From Solidesulfovibrio aerotolerans (GTDB lineage: Bacteria > Desulfobacterota > Desulfovibrionia > Desulfovibrionales > Desulfovibrionaceae): 64,000 bases of DNA. Positions 17,978 to 26,254 of the stretch are shown here, piece by piece. How positions within the stretch are numbered: the first letter of the stretch is position 1; each line of letters begins with the position of its first letter. Both the position numbers and the translations under genes were made by a program. The notes beneath the pieces are model-generated. The model ran no database searches and had not been told where the DNA came from. It saw only the letters and a program-made list of their open reading frames with translations. The stretch is taken from contig NZ_WVUD01000003.1 of the NCBI RefSeq assembly GCF_009856865.1, forward strand, positions 124,001-188,000, given 5' to 3'.

Positions 17978-18624
17978 GGGCCACCTCCGCCAAGCAGGCC
18001 GGGACCATCGGTCCTGGCCAGACCGCGCCCCATGACCTGGGCCAGAAACGCCGCCATATCGGCAACAGGCCTCTCCATATCCAGTCCCATATCCCGGCCC
18101 GCAGCGGCAAAGCGCAGCCGCAGGGGTTCGGACAGGCAGTAGACGATCATCGACCCCACCAGGGTCAGATGCACAAACACGGGCTCGGCTGCAACCAGCA
18201 GGCCGGCCGCCTGCCCCCGGGCCAAAATGCCCCGGGTGACGGCGAAAATGCGCCGAAATTCTGCCAACGCGGCTTGCGGCATGTTGACCGCGCCCGAGGC
18301 CATTTCCAGGGCCATGATCCGGGGCAGCACCGGCAGGCGCGTAAACAGGTCGGCCAGAGCGGCGGTCAGGGCGCCCAGGGCGGCACCGGGCGCAGTCTCG
18401 GGGGCTGCAGCCTGCTCGAGTGTTCCCGCCACCTGGGCAAAGAGATGCAGCAGCACGGCCTCGTAGAGTTTTTCCTTATTGCCGACGTGGTAATACAGCC
18501 CCGCCTTATTGACGCCGGCCCGTTTGGCAATGGCGTCAACCTTGGTTCCGGCAAAACCTTCCCGGCTAAACTCCTGCGCCGCGGCGTCGAGGATACGCGT
18601 TTTTACATCTGGGGCATCGACCAT
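17965..18624 (-). CDS. TetR-family repressor of the export operon
   Basis: A 219-residue regulator with an N-terminal TetR helix-turn-helix (ILDAAAQEFSREGFAGTKVDAIAKRAGVNKAGLYYH is split as usual between residues 10 and 45) and a C-terminal ligand domain. It is the first gene of a four-gene overlapping unit with hlyD, ATPase and permease, so it most likely autoregulates the exporter. A 25-bp imperfect palindrome lies 15 bp upstream of its start. Confidence 0.92.
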   Translation of the reverse strand: MVDAPDVKTRILDAAAQEFSREGFAGTKVDAIAKRAGVNKAGLYYHVGNKEKLYEAVLLHLFAQVAGTLEQAAAPETAPGAALGALTAALADLFTRLPVLPRIMALEMASGAVNMPQAALAEFRRIFAVTRGILARGQAAGLLVAAEPVFVHLTLVGSMIVYCLSEPLRLRFAAAGRDMGLDMERPVADMAAFLAQVMGRGLARTDGPGLLGGGGPCID

Positions 18625-18639
18625 TGGACTCTCCGGTTA

Positions 18640-18664
18640 AACCATTCGTTTCAAACAAACGGTT
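18640..18664. promoter_or_regulatory. Probable TetR operator
   Basis: AACCATTCGTTT (18640-18651) and AAACAAACGGTT (18653-18664) form an inverted repeat matching at 10 of 12 positions around a single C. Its size and place just upstream of tetR fit an autoregulatory operator. It is an inference without binding data. Confidence 0.6.
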
Positions 18665-18784
18665 AAAACGTCTTGTCGCCGGCGTCAAGCTCGAACCGGC
18701 GCTGTCCACTTCCCATTTTGGTTAAACAAGTGTAATCAAAAGTCCGGCCGGCCCGAGAGCGTTTAATCGCCGCGCCTGGAAACG

Positions 18785-19594
18785 ATGACACAAACCGCCC
18801 TTTCTCTGCTTTTCGCACCGTTTACGGCTGTCGGCCGCGCCGCTCTAACCTTTGTGGCCGAGCTTGGCGGCTTCTCTATTTTTCTGGTCCAGGGATTATG
18901 GCGCATCGTGGTCCCGGCTCCGTCGTGGACCAAGATCGTACAGCAGGTCTATTTCATCGGGGTCAAATCCATTTTCGTCATCGCGCTCATCGGCCTGTTC
19001 ACCGGCATGGTGCTTGGGTTGCAGGGGTATTACACCCTGGTCAAATTCGGCAGCGAGGGCCTTTTGGGCGCAGCGGTGGCCCTATCGATCATCCGCGAGC
19101 TTGGCCCGGTGCTGACCGCCATCATGATTACCGGCCGGGCCGGTTCGTCCATGGCCGCCGAAATCGGCATCATGCGCATTTCCGAGCAGATCGACGCCCT
19201 GTCCACCATGGACATCAATCCCATTCGTTTTTTAGTGGCCCCCCGGCTGGCGGCGGCGCTTATCTGTTTTCCGCTGCTGACCGCTCTTTTTGATGTTGTG
19301 GGCATCATGGGCGGCTATATTTCCGGTTGTGTGCTGCTCGGCATCAACCCCGGCGTCTATTTTGACCGCATCGACGCAACGGTGGAATTGGCCGACGTCA
19401 CAGGCGGTTTTGTCAAGGCCCTGGTCTTTGCATTGCTTGTAGCGGCAATTTGCTGCTATGAAGGCTACTTCACCCATACCCGGCGGGAGGGCTTCGGGGC
19501 CAAGGGCGTGAGTCTGGCCACCACCTCGGCGGTGGTCCTTTCCTGTGTGGTTATTTTGGTCGCGGACTATGTCCTGACCTCGTTTTTGCTGTAA
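18785..19594 (+). CDS. mlaE: MlaE-family phospholipid transport permease
   Basis: A 269-residue inner-membrane permease of the Mla system that moves phospholipids between membranes. It has the MlaE core: LTAIMITGRAGSSMAAEIG, MRISEQIDAL, then LVAPRLAAALICFPLLT, with five or so membrane helices. A longer N-terminal helix (FSIFLVQGLWRIV) is normal. It is followed by mlaD, mlaC and mlaA on the same strand. No mlaF ATPase or mlaB gene is present in this cluster. Confidence 0.93.
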   Translation: MTQTALSLLFAPFTAVGRAALTFVAELGGFSIFLVQGLWRIVVPAPSWTKIVQQVYFIGVKSIFVIALIGLFTGMVLGLQGYYTLVKFGSEGLLGAAVALSIIRELGPVLTAIMITGRAGSSMAAEIGIMRISEQIDALSTMDINPIRFLVAPRLAAALICFPLLTALFDVVGIMGGYISGCVLLGINPGVYFDRIDATVELADVTGGFVKALVFALLVAAICCYEGYFTHTRREGFGAKGVSLATTSAVVLSCVVILVADYVLTSFLL

Positions 19595-19652
19595 CGCAGA
19601 AGTCGGCGGGCGTGTTGCAAGTTGCGCGGGTTCGCCGTAAAAGGCCGGTGGC

Positions 19653-20102
19653 ATGAAAAAATACGCGATGGAAACGTCGGTCGGCATCTTTGTCCTGGCT
19701 GGACTTTTGTGTGTGGCCTATCTGACCGTCAAGCTCGGCAAGCTCGAAGTCATCGGCGGCGATGGATATCAGGTCACGGCGCGGTTTAAAGACGTGACAG
19801 GGCTTAAAAGCGGTGCCTACGTGGAGATGGCGGGCGTGCGGATCGGGCGGGTATCGGGCATAAAGCTTGATCAGAAAGATCACGCCGCCCTGGTGGCCCT
19901 GACCCTGGACAAGGATGTGCGGCTGACCGACGACGCCATTGCCTCGATCAAGACGAGCGGGCTTATCGGCGACAAGTTCGTCAAGATTTCCCCGGGCGGT
20001 TCCGATGATCCTTTGCGTCCCGGCGGCCTGATCGTTGAGACCGAGTCGTCGGTTGATTTGGGCGATCTTATCGGCAAATATGTTTTTGGCGGGGTGAAAT
20101 AG
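19653..20102 (+). CDS. mlaD: MlaD-like MCE-domain protein
   Basis: A 149-residue protein with one N-terminal membrane helix (TSVGIFVLAGLLCVAYLTV) and one MCE domain (YQVTARFKDVTGLKSGAYV, VEMAGVRIGRV, TSGLIGDKFV). It binds the MlaE permease and forms a hexameric lipid channel in the periplasm in known systems. The length matches E. coli MlaD-type minimal members. Confidence 0.93.
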   Translation: MKKYAMETSVGIFVLAGLLCVAYLTVKLGKLEVIGGDGYQVTARFKDVTGLKSGAYVEMAGVRIGRVSGIKLDQKDHAALVALTLDKDVRLTDDAIASIKTSGLIGDKFVKISPGGSDDPLRPGGLIVETESSVDLGDLIGKYVFGGVK

Positions 20103-20149
20103 CCGGCCTCCCGCCCTCCCCTGACTTTTACCAGTGGTGGAAATTGCGT

Positions 20150-20740
20150 ATGCAACGCTTCATGTCTTGTCTGGTGCTGTTCCTGATCCTCATGAGCGCC
20201 ACGGTCTCCCGCGCCTCGGCCGGCCCGGCCACGGACACGCTGAGCCAGTCGGTTGACCGTATTATCGGGCTGCTGTCCGACCCGGCGTACAAAAACCAGG
20301 AATCCCGGCCCGGTCTGCGGGTCAAGCTCATTGCCTCCATTGCCGAAATTTTCGACATGAAAGAACTGTCCCGCCGGGCGCTTGGCGCGGAGTGGAACAA
20401 GTTTTCCCCAGAGCAGCAGGACCGGTTCGTCAAAGCTTTCGGAACGCTGCTGGAAAACACCTACCTTGACAAAATCGAAAGCTACACCGATGAAAAGGTG
20501 CAGTATCTTAAAGAACAGGATCTTGGTGACGGCAAGGCCGAAGTAGCTACCAAGGTCGTGGGCAGGGGCAAGGAGATTCCCATCTCCTACCGGCTGGTGG
20601 ATCGCAGTGGCTGGAAAGTGTACGATGTCATCATTGAGGGCGTGAGCCTCGTACAGAACTACCGCAGCCAGTTCGGCCAGATCCTCATGAATGAAAGCCC
20701 TGATGCCCTGATTGCAAAAATTTCGACCAAACGTTCCTGA
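20150..20740 (+). CDS. mlaC: MlaC-like periplasmic phospholipid-binding protein
   Basis: A 196-residue secreted protein with a signal peptide (residues 1 to about 24, MSCLVLFLILMSATVSRASA) and an MlaC/Ttg2D domain (IAEIFDMKELSRRALG, FSPEQQDRFVKAFGTLL, YDVIIEGVSLVQNYRSQF). It shuttles phospholipid between MlaA and the MlaFEDB complex. I chose ATG 20150 with GGTGG 9 nt upstream; a TTG two codons earlier is possible. Confidence 0.93.
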   Translation: MQRFMSCLVLFLILMSATVSRASAGPATDTLSQSVDRIIGLLSDPAYKNQESRPGLRVKLIASIAEIFDMKELSRRALGAEWNKFSPEQQDRFVKAFGTLLENTYLDKIESYTDEKVQYLKEQDLGDGKAEVATKVVGRGKEIPISYRLVDRSGWKVYDVIIEGVSLVQNYRSQFGQILMNESPDALIAKISTKRS

Positions 20741-20883
20741 ACCCCGGTGGGTGTCTTTGCAACCATATCGGTACGCGGCAGTGAATAGTTTTTGACACAG
20801 GCCCCGCACAAGGGCAAAAGACATGTACAATGACGCTTCGGTAGAGCTGTTTTTTTTAAACGCAAGAACCGCGTGGAGATGCC

Positions 20884-21714
20884 ATGATAGCCGCCTTGCC
20901 CCGTAAATGTATCCTGATCCTGCTTGTGCTGTCGGTCCTGGCTTCGACTGGTTGCCATCACCGTAACCAGACCGGCAAGGATATCGGCAAGGTGGCGCAG
21001 CCGACTGCAACAGCGGCCCAAGCCCCGGCTGTCACGCCGGCTGCTGCCGAGGCCCCGGTTCCGGCCGAGGCGAGCTACGGCCCGGTCGCTGATCCGCTCT
21101 ACCACTGGAACAAGTTCTGGTTTGGCTTCAACCATCTCTTCTACAGCGGTCTGATGCGCCCTATCGCCGTCAGCTACGCCTTTGTGGTGCCCAAACCCGT
21201 GCGTTCTGGCCTGACCAACGCCTATCAGAACTTCATCTTTCCCATACGCTTCTTAAACGCCCTGCTCCAAATGGACTTTAAGAAGGCCTCCAAGGAATTC
21301 GGCCGGTTCATGCTCAACAGCACGCTGGGTATCGGCGGTCTCGTGGATGTGGCCAAAGCCGATCCCAACCTGGCTCCGGGCAACGAAGATTTCGGCCAGA
21401 CCCTGGGCTTTTACGGCATAGGCGACGGCATCTACATCGTCTGGCCGTTCCTTGGCCCCTCCACCCTTCGCGACACTGTCGGCATGGCCGGCGACGCCGT
21501 CGCCAATCCCCTGACCTGGATATTTGGCCCCTGGTCCATCGGCGGCGAGGACAACCCCTGGTACTGGTCCTACATCATCAAGGGAGGCGACGTTTTTAAC
21601 AATCTGCCGAACAGGCTGGAAGCTTACGACAGTGTCGTCAAACCGGCGGTCGATCCCTACACCGCCGTCAAGGACGCCTATATCCAGTACCGGCGAAACG
21701 CCATCTCCCAGTAA
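20884..21714 (+). CDS. mlaA: MlaA/VacJ outer-membrane lipoprotein
   Basis: A 276-residue lipoprotein (signal with lipobox SVLASTGC). An Ala/Pro-rich linker (about residues 35-65) precedes a VacJ domain: DPLYHWNKFWFGFNHLFY, NFIFPIRFLNALLQ, GRFMLNSTLGIGGL, DFGQTLGFYGIGDG. In known systems it removes mislocalised phospholipids from the outer leaflet. GGAG lies 5 nt before the ATG. It lies 143 bp after mlaC and ends the unit at a strong terminator. Confidence 0.94.
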   Translation: MIAALPRKCILILLVLSVLASTGCHHRNQTGKDIGKVAQPTATAAQAPAVTPAAAEAPVPAEASYGPVADPLYHWNKFWFGFNHLFYSGLMRPIAVSYAFVVPKPVRSGLTNAYQNFIFPIRFLNALLQMDFKKASKEFGRFMLNSTLGIGGLVDVAKADPNLAPGNEDFGQTLGFYGIGDGIYIVWPFLGPSTLRDTVGMAGDAVANPLTWIFGPWSIGGEDNPWYWSYIIKGGDVFNNLPNRLEAYDSVVKPAVDPYTAVKDAYIQYRRNAISQ

Positions 21715-21728
21715 CCCGCGCCATCCCG

Positions 21729-21760
21729 ACGCCGCCGTGCCCAGGCACGGCGGCGTTTTT
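21729..21760 (+). terminator. Intrinsic terminator after mlaA
   Basis: A perfect 13-bp stem (ACGCCGCCGTGCC with GGCACGGCGGCGT) with a 2-nt CA centre and a T-rich end at 21756-21760. It ends the mla unit just before the AraC gene. Confidence 0.92.
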
Positions 21761-21769
21761 CGTGGTTTT

Positions 21770-22624
21770 ATGGATACACCCTCGCCGCAATCCCCGACCG
21801 AGGCGGTCACAGCCGTCCGCCTGCCCCTCTGCGGCGGCATCCTGGCCCTGACCGCCAGCTACCGCACCCAGCGTTTCTCCCGCCACATCCACGAAGAATA
21901 CGCCTTGGGCCGCATCGAATCCGGGGCCTTGGCTTTTCGCTATCGGGGAAACACGGTGGTGGCCGCACCGGGAAGCCTCAGTCTGGTCCAGCCCGGAGTG
22001 GCCCACGACGGCGGACCGGCCGTGCCCGAAGGCTGGCGCTATCGCATGCTCTACCTGCCGCTGCCGGCTTTGGCCCTGGTGCTGCCGCCGGGCGCGCCGC
22101 CGCCCCATTTCCGTCCGGGGGTCATTGAAGACGCCGTTCTTGCGGACAGACTGGGCCATGTCCATCGTTTGCTCCTGGAGCCGGGCGTCTCCACCCTGGC
22201 CAAGGAGACGCGGCTCCTCGCCTTGCTGGCCGCCTGGATTGCCCGCCACGGCGACGACCACCCGGCGGCCCCGCGCAGTCGCTGCGAACCCCGGGCGGTG
22301 CGTTTGGCCCTGGAGATGCTGGCCGCGCACTTTGCCGCCGATATTTGCTTAAGCGATCTGGCCGCCGCCACCGGGTTGTCGCCGTGGCATCTGGCCCGGG
22401 CCGTTACCCGCCACACCGGCCTGCCGCCCCACGGCCATCTGCTGGAATTTCGCTGCCGGGCCGCCCGGGACCAGCTTGCCGGCAACGCCCGGCTGGCCGA
22501 TATCGCGGCCAATGTAGGGTTTGCCGACCAGAGCCATCTCACCCGGGCGTTTAAGGCCCGCTTTGGCCTGCCGCCTGGTGCCTGGCGCAAGATCGTTCAA
22601 GAAAGCCGCGTCCGGGTCCGCTAG
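21770..22624 (+). CDS. AraC-family transcriptional regulator
   Basis: A 284-residue regulator with an N-terminal cupin-like sensor (SRHIHEEYALGRIESG, PGVAHDGGP) and a C-terminal double helix-turn-helix (DICLSDLAAATGLSPWHLARAVTRH and IAANVGFADQSHLTRAFKARFG, each read in part). The start at 21770 lies 10 bp after the mlaA terminator and has only a weak ribosome site. It is 30 bp upstream of an EamA transporter gene, which it may control. Confidence 0.9.
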   Translation: MDTPSPQSPTEAVTAVRLPLCGGILALTASYRTQRFSRHIHEEYALGRIESGALAFRYRGNTVVAAPGSLSLVQPGVAHDGGPAVPEGWRYRMLYLPLPALALVLPPGAPPPHFRPGVIEDAVLADRLGHVHRLLLEPGVSTLAKETRLLALLAAWIARHGDDHPAAPRSRCEPRAVRLALEMLAAHFAADICLSDLAAATGLSPWHLARAVTRHTGLPPHGHLLEFRCRAARDQLAGNARLADIAANVGFADQSHLTRAFKARFGLPPGAWRKIVQESRVRVR

Positions 22625-22654
22625 ACTCCGTCATCATCTTTGACGGAGGTCTCT

Positions 22655-23584
22655 ATGTCGTCCCGCTTCAAAGCGGTTGCAGCCTTGGTGGCCGCCATGG
22701 TCCTGGTCGGGTCATCCGTGGCCGTGGGCCGCAGCATGACCGCTGTCCTACCGCTCTATTTCGCTTCCCTGGCCCGCTTTGCCCTGGCCAGCCTGATTCT
22801 TGTCCCCCTGGTCGTCATACTGGAAGGCCGCTTCCCCAGGGTGTCGCGCCGCACGTTGGCGGCACTGTTCGCCCAGGCCGTGTGTGGTTCATTTTTGTTT
22901 ACCGCCTGCCTGCTTTACGGTCTGGCCCTGACCGGCGCGGCCCAGGCCGGGGTGGTGGCCGCAGCCACGCCGGCCATGGTCACTCTCCTTGGACGGCTTC
23001 TCTTCCGGGAACGCCTGCCCCGGGCCGCTGTGGCCGGTATCGCCTGCACCACGGCCGGCCTTGCCGTTATCGGCGGTGGCGGCGAAGCTGGTATCGGGCC
23101 GTCGCCGATTTTGGGCAATCTGCTGGTATTATGCGCCGTCGGCTTTGAAGCGATCTTTTTGCTCTTGCGCCGCACGGTCCGGGAACCACTCTCCCCCTTG
23201 GCTGCGGCCATGTGGGTATCCCTGCTCGGCTGCGTCCTCTTTCTCGGGCCTGGAATGTGGCAAGGGACGGGGATGCAGCTTTCCCAGCTGACCGCCCGCT
23301 CCATCGGTGAGGTTGTCTACTACGGCCTTGGCGTGACTGCCGCCGCCTATATGCTCTGGTTTTACGGTGTGATGCGGGTGGATGCGGCCACGGCTGGCGT
23401 GACCACGGGCGTTATGCCTGTGGCTGCACTGGGCTGCGCGGCGCTGTGGTGCGGGGAGACGGTGGGCTGGCGGGAGTTGGCTGGCTGCGTCGGGGTGCTG
23501 GCCGGCATTGTGTGTCTGTCGGTGCGGCCCGCAGCAAAACCGGCGCGGCTTGGGCACATCCCCAAGGCCGCGCCGGCGAAGTGA
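22655..23584 (+). CDS. EamA/DMT-family transporter
   Basis: A 309-residue inner-membrane protein with about ten hydrophobic segments in two EamA repeats (VLVGSSVAVGRSMTAVLPL and LLVLCAVGFEAIFLLLRRTV mark the halves). Likely exports an amino acid or metabolite. The ATG at 22655 has GGAGG 5 nt upstream. The stop codon abuts the stop codon of the convergent SPOR lipoprotein gene with no gap. The pairing with an AraC regulator is common for such exporters. Confidence 0.9.
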   Translation: MSSRFKAVAALVAAMVLVGSSVAVGRSMTAVLPLYFASLARFALASLILVPLVVILEGRFPRVSRRTLAALFAQAVCGSFLFTACLLYGLALTGAAQAGVVAAATPAMVTLLGRLLFRERLPRAAVAGIACTTAGLAVIGGGGEAGIGPSPILGNLLVLCAVGFEAIFLLLRRTVREPLSPLAAAMWVSLLGCVLFLGPGMWQGTGMQLSQLTARSIGEVVYYGLGVTAAAYMLWFYGVMRVDAATAGVTTGVMPVAALGCAALWCGETVGWRELAGCVGVLAGIVCLSVRPAAKPARLGHIPKAAPAK

Positions 23585-24526
23585 TCAGGACCCCGACGCC
23601 TTGGGCGGCGGCGGCACATAGCCGTCAGGCAGCGGCGGAGCCGGCTCCACTTTGGGCGGCGCGTACTTGACCGAAGGCTTGGGCGAAGAGGCGTTAGGAG
23701 CAGGTGTGGCCGCCGCCGGACTCACCTTGGCGGTCGCCTTGCCAGAAGTTTTGGGCGGGGCAGCGTTGTCCACAGGCTGTTCGGCCACCAGCCGGGGCTC
23801 GGTCACCCCGGCGGCAAACAGCTCGCCTTCCAGTTCCGCCCGGTTGCCGTCCTTGACGGCAAAAACCTTGAAAAACGTCTTATTGTTGAGCTTGCCCTGG
23901 TCCATACGCGTGGAAAATCCCCGCGCTTCCAGGGTGGTCATGAGTTCGCCGGCCTTTTCGCTGTGGGCAAACGAACCGACCATGAAGGTGAACGCGGCCC
24001 GATCCGATGGGGCACCAGCAGCCGGGGCCTCGTCAGCCCGCGCAGGCGCTGCCGGGGCGGCTGGCAGGGCTTGTTGGCCCGCCCCCGATGGTGCGGCCGG
24101 CGGGGCGGTCTGGGCACCCGGCCCCTGGGCCTGCCCGGACTGTCCAGGTTGCCCGGGCTGCTCGGCAGTCCCCGGCGAAAAGGGTTTGGGCGCAAAGCGG
24201 GGATCGGTCACGGCCGGGGCAGGCTCCACCAGCGGCGGTGCAATGGTCCGGGCGGCCCCGGCCGGACCCGTAGCCGCAGACGGCGGCACGACCTGATCCG
24301 GCGCAGCCACCGGAGCAGGCGCGGAATACGGTGCCGGCGGTGTCGGTCTGGCCTGGGCCGGCGGCGGCGGGGGTGGCGGTGGCGGCGCCTGTCGGGACCA
24401 GCCGGAGTCGCTTGGCTGGTCGGGGGCCGGATGCCCCAATATTTCCTTTTCAAAATCCTTGTTCGCAGCACACCCGGCCAGGCAGCAAGCCAGCAGGGCT
24501 GACGCGGTGATCAGACGCCGATTCAA
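23585..24526 (-). CDS. SPOR-domain lipoprotein
   Basis: A 313-residue lipoprotein (lipobox ACCLAGC). After the signal comes a disordered linker with a run of ten prolines near residue 50 and many Ala/Pro/Gln repeats. A SPOR domain at about 172-245 (AFTFMVGSFAHSEKAGEL...FFKVFAV) binds denuded peptidoglycan at division sites in known cases. The C-terminal tail is again Pro/Ala/Lys-rich. It is followed on the complementary strand end-to-end by the EamA gene. Confidence 0.88.
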   Translation of the reverse strand: MNRRLITASALLACCLAGCAANKDFEKEILGHPAPDQPSDSGWSRQAPPPPPPPPPAQARPTPPAPYSAPAPVAAPDQVVPPSAATGPAGAARTIAPPLVEPAPAVTDPRFAPKPFSPGTAEQPGQPGQSGQAQGPGAQTAPPAAPSGAGQQALPAAPAAPARADEAPAAGAPSDRAAFTFMVGSFAHSEKAGELMTTLEARGFSTRMDQGKLNNKTFFKVFAVKDGNRAELEGELFAAGVTEPRLVAEQPVDNAAPPKTSGKATAKVSPAAATPAPNASSPKPSVKYAPPKVEPAPPLPDGYVPPPPKASGS

Positions 24527-24565
24527 AAGCGCCTCCTCCCTGTCGTGATTGGCGCAGACACCGGT

Positions 24566-24961
24566 CTAGACGATGCCTACGAGCCGGCTCAAGGTATCCT
24601 TGGCGGCGTGAAAATGGACCATGGCCGCAGCGAGTTCGCCCAAGGCCTTGTCCCGGGCAGCCTGTTCCACGACAGCGGCGGCCCGGGACAGGGCCTGCGC
24701 GCCAATAGAGGCGGCGGAACTTTTGATGGTGTGGGCCTGCAGGACAACGCGATCCAGGTCGCCGGCTTCGTAGGCCTCGTCAAGCAGGGTCCGCCGCTTG
24801 GCCACCTCATGCCAGATGCAGTCGAAAATCCGCCGGAAACCGTCCGGATCAATACCCATGTGGTGACGTGCGCCTTCTGGATCGAAAGTCGCCGGCTCCC
24901 TGGCCCCGGTTTCCCGGGATTCCTCCCCAGCCGGCTCCCCGCCTGGATACAACCCTTTCAT
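24566..24961 (-). CDS. HPt-domain phosphotransfer protein
   Basis: A 131-residue protein with a histidine phosphotransfer domain. The phospho-accepting His is His77 in AHTIKSSAASIGA, the classic HPt motif. The N-terminal 35 residues are polar. It would pass phosphate between a hybrid kinase and a response regulator; neither partner is adjacent. GGAGG lies 4 nt before the ATG. Confidence 0.88.
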   Translation of the reverse strand: MKGLYPGGEPAGEESRETGAREPATFDPEGARHHMGIDPDGFRRIFDCIWHEVAKRRTLLDEAYEAGDLDRVVLQAHTIKSSAASIGAQALSRAAAVVEQAARDKALGELAAAMVHFHAAKDTLSRLVGIV

Positions 24962-25028
24962 GGAGCCTCCATGGCAAACGCTCGGCCTGCCGCCGATCTG
25001 CCGCGACCACTCCTGACTGCTGCCGGAT

Positions 25029-26144
25029 TCAGTTCAAAAAGACCACTTCCGTGCCGACGTCAATCATTTTGGCCAAGTCCTTGCCTTCATCGTTGCGCAT
25101 GCGGATGCAGCCGCTGGTGACGGGCCGGCCTATGGAGCCGGGGTTGTTGTTGCCATGGATGCGGAAACCATAGCCATGGGACAAAATAATCTTAAACGTA
25201 CCCATGGGATTGTCCTTGACCCCCGGCCCCACGTATTCCGGCAGCGGCTTGCCTTTTTTCAACGCCCGCTCCTTCATCGCCGGAGTCGGTCGCCAGGACG
25301 GCTCGAAATTGATGCCGGTCACCGTGCCCCAGCCTTGCGGGGCTTCCATATCCCGGCCCGGCACGGCCACCACGTATAGCCGCACGAGATTGCGGGAGCC
25401 ATCGGGCAGATTCTCATAGAGGTAGAGCTTGCGCTGGGACAGGTGGACTTCTATGGCATAGCGGATCTTGTGGGCGTTGGCCTCGGCTGCGTCCTGCCCT
25501 GCCCCGGCGGCGGAAGGTTGCGCCGCCACAAGGGTGGCCAAAAACCGGTCCAGCCCGCCGCCGTCGGCAACCGGGACATAGGCCGGCATGGCCGGGGGCG
25601 GCGTCAGTTTGCCCACCGTTTCCCGGTTCGCGCCGGCCGGGGCGGCCGGTGCCGGGGCCGCCTTGCCGGCCGCTGCCGGCGTTTTGCCCGATTGGGTCTG
25701 TCCCGACTGGGTCTTGTCCGGCAACGTCTTGGCCGGTGGGGTCTGGCCGGTCGCGGCAACCGTTTTTCCATCCCCAGCCGTCTTGCCGGTCTCGGCCGTG
25801 CCCATGTCCGACCCGGGCCCGGCCCCGGGCCGGGCCACGCTGCGATCCATGCGTGCGGCATAGGCCGGCATGGGCGCGATATCGTCAAAGCCGGTCAGAA
25901 ATCCGCCGTGGACATAGCCTGCCTGGCCATCGGCCAGGGTCACGGCCACATACTCGCCTTTTCGCGCCGTTACGGTCACAGTCTCCCCAACCCGCAACGC
26001 CCGGATCATGGGCGATGTCCCGTCCGGTCCCTGGCGCAAGGCCAGCCCCTGCAGACGCACCGCTTCCAGTTGCCCGGCCAAAGCTTGCCAGGGCACAGCC
26101 CCAAACAGTCCCAGCAGCATCGCGCCCAAAACCCATCCCCGCAT
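25029..26144 (-). CDS. L,D-transpeptidase (YkuD) with SH3b domain
   Basis: A 371-residue secreted enzyme. A signal peptide (about residues 1-23) is followed by an SH3b-like domain (LALRQGPDGTSPMIRALR...GYVHGGFL, about 28-85), a repetitive Ala/Pro/Thr/Gln/Lys linker (about 95-195), and a YkuD domain near residues 225-371. Catalytic residues are in HGNNNPGSIGRPVTSGCIRM. It should make 3-3 crosslinks in peptidoglycan or attach proteins to it. Start 26144 is chosen; a GTG or ATG one to three codons upstream is possible. Confidence 0.9.
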   Translation of the reverse strand: MRGWVLGAMLLGLFGAVPWQALAGQLEAVRLQGLALRQGPDGTSPMIRALRVGETVTVTARKGEYVAVTLADGQAGYVHGGFLTGFDDIAPMPAYAARMDRSVARPGAGPGSDMGTAETGKTAGDGKTVAATGQTPPAKTLPDKTQSGQTQSGKTPAAAGKAAPAPAAPAGANRETVGKLTPPPAMPAYVPVADGGGLDRFLATLVAAQPSAAGAGQDAAEANAHKIRYAIEVHLSQRKLYLYENLPDGSRNLVRLYVVAVPGRDMEAPQGWGTVTGINFEPSWRPTPAMKERALKKGKPLPEYVGPGVKDNPMGTFKIILSHGYGFRIHGNNNPGSIGRPVTSGCIRMRNDEGKDLAKMIDVGTEVVFLN

Positions 26145-26254
26145 CACTCCCATCCCTCCAACATTCCCTGTCCGACCCTTTCTGTCTGGGCCTTGCCATA
26201 AAACTGTCATCCCCGACAAGACAAACGACCGCCCGCTTCGGGCCAACCCGGCCC

